Position numbers and translations under genes: made by a program. Shown piece after piece: positions 42,116-64,000 of a stretch of DNA of 64,000 nucleotides. The stretch lies in assembly GCA_963693365.1 (NCBI GenBank), contig CAVNZM010000016.1, positions 1,674,001 through 1,738,000 of the forward strand, in the 5' to 3' direction. Positions within the stretch are counted from its first letter, which is position 1. Every line of letters starts with the position of its first letter. Source of the stretch: Amoebidium appalachense. Its lineage: Eukaryota; Ichthyosporea. Below the pieces are notes generated by a model, which was not told where the DNA came from, did no database searches, and worked only from the letters and a program-made list of their open reading frames with translations.

Positions 42116-43820
42116 CCCCCCACACACACACACACACGTACATGCACAAATCCACCCAACGACCATATACGAATTCCAGCTGCATGCTCCCCGTCCGCTG
42201 GTACCTAGCTAGGCGCACGAGGGCATGTCACGTGAGCAGTGTTGAGTACGGGACTGGCAGGTGCTTGCACCGTGATGATCATGAACATTTGCAACTTCGT
42301 AGTTTATTGTGGCCGTACTGTCAGTGACACGTGTGTGCTTTACGACTAGTTGCACACTATATGAGCTAAAATAGCCTAATGGTCGTGATCACATGAGAGA
42401 CTGTTTGTAACAGCGTGTACTTGTGCGGGTTTGTGCGCGCGCCGCAAGTAAGTGTGTGTGTGCATGTATGTGCATTTGAATTTGTGTGCAGCGTGTTTGT
42501 GTGTGTGTGTACATCTGTGACTGACACTGTGTGTGTGTGTGCTTTTATTGGTGGTACCGATGGTAACAATGGTAATCGTGGGGAAGGGAGGGGGAGGGGG
42601 GGGAGATGGGTAACATTGCACCACGGCATGGGTTTCAGGTCCTGTATACGTACACATGCTAGAGTACGTTTGACGTTTGTGAGCTAGATCATAGAGGTGA
42701 GTCTTTTTAATTATTTGCTGAGGTGCAGGTTTCCGGGCGGGCAAACGCATTTTAGTAGGCAACCTTAGGGGTCGAATATTCGACATACATCGATAAAGTA
42801 TTTAAGAGTGCATGCTTGCGCCAAAAATTGAAGTAATATTAGATCACTATATTAAAAAACACATCATACACATCACAAATTTCTCATTGCATTCTAAAAC
42901 AGCTCTTGCAAGGAACAGAACCCCTCTTTACTCGTCGATCACAGAGCCAACCACCCCGTAAAAACACACCCTATTTAATATAAAACCGACAACCAACCTT
43001 TTAATTTGGTACGTATCACAAATAACAATGTCATCCTTACATAGAACTTCTTGCTAAAACCAAATAACACCGGAATAAAGACAGCCAATCATATGGCGAC
43101 GGGACTGTTGGGGATTTGTAGCAAAATTGCACAAGCTATTATATGTGTACATAAGAGTGATAAAAAGGTACATATAGCTGAATGAGCCAATACATACGCA
43201 TGGCAAAGCTAAGAGCTAACAAAAAGCAGACAAACTAGCAAAAAACAAAGCAAAGGTTGTTCTCATTCAAGGAGAGTGACACCATATAATAAGCAAGTCT
43301 AGGAGAGAAAACAAATGCAACATCTACATATGACAGCAAACAAAATAAAAGATGAACCAATCTTAAAAACTACAACGATAACAAACAATAATGAGAATGT
43401 GTACGTGCTATGATAACCGGAATGTATAAGAAATTGCACACTTGCATATCCATATGATGCCCGTAAACCTGTATGTACTGTTTACACGGCCTCTATCTCA
43501 TTCTTTATGTATGTATGCCCGTGCATGCCTTCGTAGCTCCAACATGTGTGTGTTTTGGGCTCTGACATAATATGCACTATGATCAGGTCAGTAGGTGCTT
43601 CTTTTGTCGCCTTGCCATTTTATCTTCATCATAATTCAATGGTCAACACAGCACAGACAGCATAAACATGACAGCACAAACAGGAAGATCTCATGCTTGC
43701 TAATGTTTCTTCAACTGGTGTGAAGTGCATTCTTTCTTACCATTTCGTCGGATATAAGTTCACTACTATCCCAATTTTCAGTACGCATATATGGTTTGTC
43801 TGCAGCATGTAGATATACCG
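37863..43820. other. Intergenic region between MAP and DGK genes
   Basis: Divided into AT-rich, microsatellite-poor blocks (about 37.9-39.9, 41.0-41.9 and 42.7-43.8 kb) and G/C-tract blocks (39.9-40.9 and 41.9-42.2 kb). A diverged direct duplication spans 40718-41035. A 14-bp inverted pair (TAAGTTACCCATCT and its complement) lies near 38875 and 39067. No exon chain or known domain was found. An unrecognised 78-residue frame at 39561-39797 is too weak to call. Confidence 0.6.
40718..41035. repeat. Diverged direct duplication around a C-rich centre
   Basis: Unit 1 (about 40718-40803) and unit 2 (about 40950-41035) share TAGCGGCC, then TAAGAATATGCAC followed by GC, then a T-rich stretch and TTCTTNATGGCNGAC. 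The end of unit 1 (TTCTTAATGGCA) is also the reverse complement of the start of unit 2 (TGCCATTAAGAA). Confidence 0.65.
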
Positions 43821-58752
<14,932 letters not shown>

Positions 58753-58894
58753 GAGTGTGTTTGCGTGTGGGCAAATGACGTAGGTGGGAGAGGGGACGGG
58801 AGGCTGGGGAGGTGGGGTGGGCGAGAAGAAAGGGGTGGGGGTGGGGTGGGTGGGTGGGGTGGCTGGGGTGTGGTTGGGGGGAGGGGGGCAGGGG

Positions 58895-58925
<31 letters not shown>

Positions 58926-60271
58926 TAGGGAGGAAAGGGGAGGAGAGAGGCTTTGGGGTTGGGCTTTGGGGGAATGAGGGAGGGGGGGGGGGGGGGGGGG
59001 GGGGGAGCCAAAATGCACGATGAAGTCAGTGATGAATAGTGGGGAAGGAGGGCTGAGCATGCCTGAAAAGGTGGCTAATATGGAAGCAAGTGAGGGGGGG
59101 AAGGGGGGGGTGGGGGGGGGTGCATCACAAGATATACATTCCAAAGTAGTTAAACAAACAACACCAAACAAAAACAAACAAGAAAGAGGCTGAAGTTGCA
59201 AAGTACATGGGGACAATTGAACAAATCGACATGATTAAGAAACGTACGAGACAGAAGATTAAGGAGCGAACTTACACGGATATACGACAAGGGAAGTCGA
59301 TTTGCCCTTATGCGTGAAGCAGACACTATGGGCCAGGGGCGGACTGAACACTCACTTGAGTAGACATGCACGATTGAATTGGTAGACTGGTGCATGCATA
59401 AACTTCGTGTGTGTGTGTGTGTGTGTGTGTGTTTGTGTGTGTATGTATGAGTGTGTGTGAGGGCCGGTGGTATTGACTGTGACAGTGGTCTGGGTGTACG
59501 CGTCTCTCATTTGTGTCTATCTATGTGTGAGCGCGCGCGCGCGTGTGCGCATGTGTGCATGTGTGTGCATGTGTGCATGTGCATGTGCATGTGTGTGTGT
59601 GTGTGTGTGTGTGCGCGCACGTGCGCGTCGTGTGTGTGTGTGTCTGTGTGTGGGTGAATGCGATTGCGTGGTAGGAAGGAGGGCCGGGGGGGGGGGGGGG
59701 GGGGGGGGAGAGGGGAGGGGACGGGTGGGAAGAGGGGGCAAGAGAGGGGGGTTGAGTTACCTAACTGGCCGTGTTATCCTGGATGTTCTTGAAAAGCCTT
59801 TCCTGTCCTTGAACAAATTCTCTTGCCTGCATGTGTTAAGGGGTGGTAAGATGCCTTGCATATGACACCAAGTACATCAAAAGGGAAAAGTCGGTATAGT
59901 ACTCAAAGTGACCAACGAAAAACGGAAAGACAGAGATCAATCTACGGGGCGCTAAGTGATAATTGGGGGTTATCTTTTTTTTTTTTTTTTCTTTTGGGGG
60001 GGGGGGGGGGGGGGGGGGGGAGGGGGGGGGGGGGAGGTATTACTAGGATGCAAAGCGATATTTCAAACGGTTTGCCCTAGGGAGGGAAAGGGGGGGGGGG
60101 GGGGGGGGGGGGCATGCAACTCTCTCGCTGGTATTGGTTAGAAATGGAAGAGGGAACGGGCAAAGAAACCGAAGTTGGTATAAAAAGAATTGAGTAAAAA
60201 GACATGGTGTTGGTGTTGGTGATGGTGGTGGTGGTGGTGGTGGTGGTGGTGGTGGTGGTGGTGGTGGTGGT

Positions 60272-60318
<47 letters not shown>
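58753..60318. other. Spacer between DGK 5' end and kinase 3' end
   Basis: G-rich tracts (58888-58925, 58983-59006 and 59687-59708), (TG)n near 59407-59450 and moderate-complexity sequence. An in-frame C-terminal kinase extension could use an exon near 59826-59757. The DGK promoter should be near 58.8-59.4 kb, but I see no defined element. Confidence 0.5.
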
Positions 60319-60321
<3 letters not shown>

Positions 60322-60397
60322 CAAGAGCTGCTGACGAAGTTTGGGATCACCTCCATTTTCGTCCACGATGGGATCGACGGGGACTAGTTGGTCATTC

Positions 60398-60485
<88 letters not shown>

Positions 60486-60574
60486 TGTGTGTGCGCGCGC
60501 GCGTGCGTGCGCGTGCGTGCGCGCCTGCGTGAATGTGTGTGTGTGAATGTGTGTGTGTGAATGTGTGTGTGTGA

Positions 60575-60654
<80 letters not shown>

Positions 60655-61338
60655 ATGAGTATATGCATGTACCCATGCTTGCGCGTATGCCGGCAGACAT
60701 GCCTGCATGTGTGCGTGTGTGAATGTGTGGGCCATATATATGTGGTGTTTACACCATGTGCATATGTTGTGTACGTGGTTGTGCATGGGGATTACACTTG
60801 CATGCTGTTTTACAGTTTGTACACATGTATGCAGTGTGTAAAGCACGTTTTTGGCTGGTGTAGGCGCGTGTGTGAACGTGTACGTGAATGCATAAGCGTG
60901 GTGCAGGGTGTGAGGAGTGGAAGGTGTGTGTGTGTATGTTTGTGTGTGGGTTGGAGAAGGGGGGCGGGGGGAGGGGGGGGGGAGGGGTTAGCACTGCCGA
61001 TCAGCAAAACGGGCACTGATATAGAGCGGCGTACGTAGAAGGGGGGCCGGTGACAGGGTGGGGCGGTGAGAGGGGAGGGAGGGAGGGAGGGAGGGAGGGG
61101 GGGGGGGGGGGGGAGGAGGAGGGGGCGCGGGGGGGTGATTGTGGGATCTATAGAAGCATAGACAAAAACCTGAACAAAGCGATTACTCTGAGACACCTTT
61201 GAAGGGGATGGAACTGACAGGAAGAGCGGAGGGGTAAGGGCCCTGTGTGTGTGTATGTGGGGGGGGGGGGGGGGGGGGGGGAGGGGCTGCAGGCTGGCAA
61301 TGCAAATAGAGGTGAGGGGGGAGGGGGGAGGGGAGGTG

Positions 61339-61381
<43 letters not shown>

Positions 61382-61455
61382 ACACGCACATGTAAAGTGC
61401 ATAAGATTGAGGTCTGCGTGCTCTCATGCAGCTGTGTGGCTTGGGAAGGGCGTAA

Positions 61456-61543
<88 letters not shown>

Positions 61544-61710
61544 AGAGAGAGAGAGAGAGTGTGTGTGTGTTTGTGGGTGTGCCTGTGGGTGTGTGTGCAC
61601 ATCCCGTTCTCCACCTCTCATGTACGTTCATTCATGCCTACTAGTGTGCATGTTCATTTGTGTGCGTGCTTGTGTGTGTGCATGTGTGCGTGCATGTGTG
61701 TGTGGTGTGT

Positions 61711-61806
<96 letters not shown>

Positions 61807-63519
61807 TGTATGCTTCTGTGTGTGTGTGTGTGTACCTGTGCCTCCCATGCATCCGCGCACTGTGCAGCCATTGGTCGCTCCACCGGGTCGATGTTCAGGC
61901 ACCGGCAAAGAAACCCCCGTACTGTGGGTAGAGAGAAAAAAAGAAGAAGGGGTGTGCATGTGTGTACATGTGGGTATGAGTGTGTGTGCGTGTGTGCGTG
62001 TGTGCATGTGCGTGAGTATGCATGTGGGTGTAGGTGTGTGTGTGTGTGTGTGTGAGCTTGCATGTGTGGGTGAGTGGGAGGGGGTGAACGAGTGGACGTG
62101 TGAGTGTGCGGGAGAAATGGGTTGATTGTAAATATAAGCGTAAATGCAAGCTTGTAAATGAGAGAGTGTCAATGTATGGATCGTATATTTGGAAGGATGG
62201 GTGGGTGGGTGGGTGGGGGGGGGAGAATGGTTGGAACGGCTGATGAGAGAAGGGGGAGGGGGAGGAGGGCGAGGGGCAAAAGCTGGAGTCAAAGCCAAAG
62301 AAAGACCCCGCGGGGGAAGAGGGGGGGGGGGGGAGGGAATGAGGGGTGAGTGAACCATAAAGTATGAAGTACACATTATCAACGGACAACACAATACCGA
62401 GTGCAAACGGCATATGAAGAATATGCAAGAAAGCAGAGTCCATTCTCAGGGGGGGCCACGTCATCCTCAGTACCCTAATATCCACAAGAGGGGGGGGGGC
62501 GAGGGGGGAGGGAAGGAGGGAGAGTGTGAAACATACCCACACACACACACACAAAAAAAAACAGGTGCCCGACGAGCACAAACACACATACACATGCACG
62601 TGTGAGCACCGAGACACAAACACAAGGAATCACGCATGCACGCACGCACGCATGCATGCACACACGCACGCATGCACACACGCACACACGTACGCACGCA
62701 TATTTGCCCCCCGGCCACACCAAACAAACATACAGAGCCTTCTACATTCTGTTGCACGCACACGCCCACGGACACACATGTGCACAAGCACACACCCACA
62801 CCCACACAACCACCCCTACACACACCTGGCTTGGGCATGTCCTTATCCGCCCGAAACAGTGATGACTCAGTCAGGTCGGCAGCGGTAGCCGGCCCCTCTG
62901 GGTTTATCCTGTGCGGGTGGGGGTGTCAGAAAGTTGGTGTAGGTGGGGGTGGGGAAGGGTGGGAGAGAGGGGGGAGGGAGGGAGGGTGGGAGGGTGGGAG
63001 GGTGGGAGGGAGGGTGGGAGGGTGGGAGGGTGGGAGGGTGGGAGGGAGGGTGGGAGGGTGGGAGGGTGGGTGGGAGGGTGGGAGGGTGGGAGGGAGGGAG
63101 GGAGGGAGGGAGGGAGGGTGGGTGGGAGGGTGGGTGGGAGGGTGGGAGGGTGGGAGGGTGGGAGGGTGGGTGGGAGGGTGGGAGGGTGGGAGGGGGGGTG
63201 GGTGGGTGGGTGGGTGGGTGGGGGGTGGGGGGGTTGTTGGAGGATGAGTGGAGTGACAGATAGACCCAGCGGGATATATTTAAAAGGTGCTGGCTGGCAA
63301 AAGGGTGGGTGTGAGTGAGTCACAGATAGATCCATGGAATGGCCAGTCATGCATGTGTGGGTGGTGGTGCTGCATAATAAAGCGGGAAAAGTTAACCAGG
63401 GAAGATGGGGGCTATTGTACATTGGAAGGGCAAGTGTGTGGGGGGAGGGGGGGAGATTGGGGGGAAGGGGGGGGGGGGACTATATAAACGAAAAGGGCAG
63501 GGGCAGGATGCAGGGGGGA

Positions 63520-63550
<31 letters not shown>

Positions 63551-63649
63551 GGGTTGGGGGGAGTGGGGGGAGGGGGGAGGGGGGAGGAGGGGGGGCTAAG
63601 CAACGGATGGCGATGGGTGGGTGGTGGTGGTGGTGGTGGTGGTGGTGGT

Positions 63650-63713
<64 letters not shown>

Positions 63714-63740
63714 GGGGGGGGGGGGGGGGGAGGGAGGGGG

Positions 63741-63771
<31 letters not shown>

Positions 63772-63936
63772 AGGGTGGGGAGCAGGGGAGGAGGGGGAGA
63801 GGGGGTCAAGCAAACACCCGCCTTGGGTAGTCATGTGCATAGAGTGACTCATACAGCACAGCCCCCATGGCAAAGATGTCGGATGGCTGGCCCCCATCAA
63901 ACACCCATGGTTGCCTACCGTCCCAGGTCTCGGGGG
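60319..63936 (-). CDS. Protein kinase, C-terminal part of the catalytic domain (5' beyond window)
   Basis: Minus-strand exons 63936-63822, 62908-62826, 61921-61836, 61196-61170 and 60396-60319 join in phase for 129 residues to a TAA stop. The first exon carries the APE motif of subdomain VIII (split G|CC CCC GAG), then DIFAMGAVLYESLYAHDYP, the subdomain IX Asp-Ile-Phe-Ala-x-Gly. Exon 3 has RCLNIDPVERPMAAQCADAW, the subdomain XI Pro-x-x-Arg-Pro motif. By family these are Ser/Thr-type lobe motifs; the ATP-binding lobe, HRD and DFG lie off the right edge. The first donor seems to be GC (AAG|GCGGGT). The ending NDQLVPVDPIVDENGGDPKL is unfamiliar. An alternative end uses a GTAACC donor overlapping the stop and continues to about 59757. 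Substrate unknown. Confidence 0.7.
60401..60482 (+). repeat. (TG)n microsatellite abutting a kinase exon
   Basis: CA on the kinase-sense strand, ending in CGCACAG as the acceptor of exon 60396-60319. A second TG block lies at 60575-60652. Confidence 0.95.
61457..61560 (+). repeat. (GA)n microsatellite
   Basis: About 100 bp of GA dinucleotide with a GGGAGGG interruption, in a kinase-gene intron. Confidence 0.95.
61710..61802 (+). repeat. (TG)n microsatellite
   Basis: About 93 bp of TG in the intron following the subdomain XI exon of the kinase gene. Confidence 0.95.
62345..62480 (-). repeat. Dispersed intronic repeat, copy
   Basis: Minus strand shows GGGTACTGAGGATGACGTGG, GAGAATGGACTCTGCTTTC, TGCACTCGGTATTGTGTTGT and GTGTACTTCATACT. 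Lies in a kinase intron and is sense to that gene. Confidence 0.75.
62941..63240 (+). repeat. GGGAGGGTG minisatellite
   Basis: About 300 bp of interleaved GGGAGGGT and GGGTGGGA units. Regularly spaced G-triplets make it a strong candidate for G-quadruplex formation. It lies in a kinase intron, so it is C-rich in the transcript. Confidence 0.9.
63520..63795 (+). repeat. Poly-G / (GGT)n / (TG)n compound block
   Basis: Poly-G, a TGG trinucleotide run (63618-63650), TG dinucleotides and again poly-G with scattered A. Intronic relative to the kinase gene. Confidence 0.9.
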
Positions 63937-64000
63937 CTGTGTTGTATTGGGTGCGTTAAAAAGCATGATATATGGAGAATAATATCACATGCTAAACGTG

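Overview
The window comes from an intron-rich nuclear genome of a eukaryote. Genes are split by GT-AG introns, and the introns are loaded with microsatellites (CA/TG, GA/CT, GGT) and very long C or G homopolymers. Nothing bacterial or organellar was seen. The lineage cannot be fixed from the sequence alone. A tau/MAP2/MAP4-type microtubule-binding repeat gene hints at an animal or an animal-related protist. An At4g00755-type F-box partner domain, best known from plants and also expected in protists, argues against a standard vertebrate or insect. An intron-rich unicellular eukaryote is my best guess.

Layout: (1) about 1.2-9.4 kb, plus strand: an F-box At4g00755-like protein with a long helical C-terminal extension, its 5' end off the window. 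(2) 12.3-13.9 kb, plus strand: a cysteine-rich CXC-like gene fragment. (3) 17.3-19.6 kb, minus strand: complete mitochondrial HSP10. (4) 21.3-27.8 kb, plus strand: complete mitochondrial HSP60, ten exons, 574 residues, head to head with HSP10. (5) 29.5-37.9 kb, minus strand: a tau-family MAP, ten exons, 401 residues. (6) 37.9-43.8 kb: intergenic, AT-rich, mostly non-coding. (7) 43.8-58.8 kb, minus strand: a diacylglycerol kinase, seventeen exons, 651 residues. (8) 60.3 kb to the right edge, minus strand: the C-terminal part of a protein kinase.

Exon chains were built by hand from homology and splice phase. For HSP10, HSP60, MAP and DGK, every reconstructed exon joins in phase and the totals divide by three, which is strong internal support. 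HSP60 and HSP10 form one chaperonin folding machine, and their divergent arrangement suggests a shared heat-responsive promoter. The other genes have no obvious common pathway.

The most unusual features lie in the introns. A dispersed repeat of about 100-200 bp runs into poly-C tracts, and every copy I recognised sits inside or beside a gene in the sense direction. (CA)n runs end directly in the CAG acceptor of several exons, and (GT)n runs serve as donors. One DGK intron appears to end in CG instead of AG, exactly where a (CA)n tract meets the exon. Most of the long open frames in the window (poly-Thr/His, Cys/Val, Pro, Gly) are microsatellites read through and are not genes.
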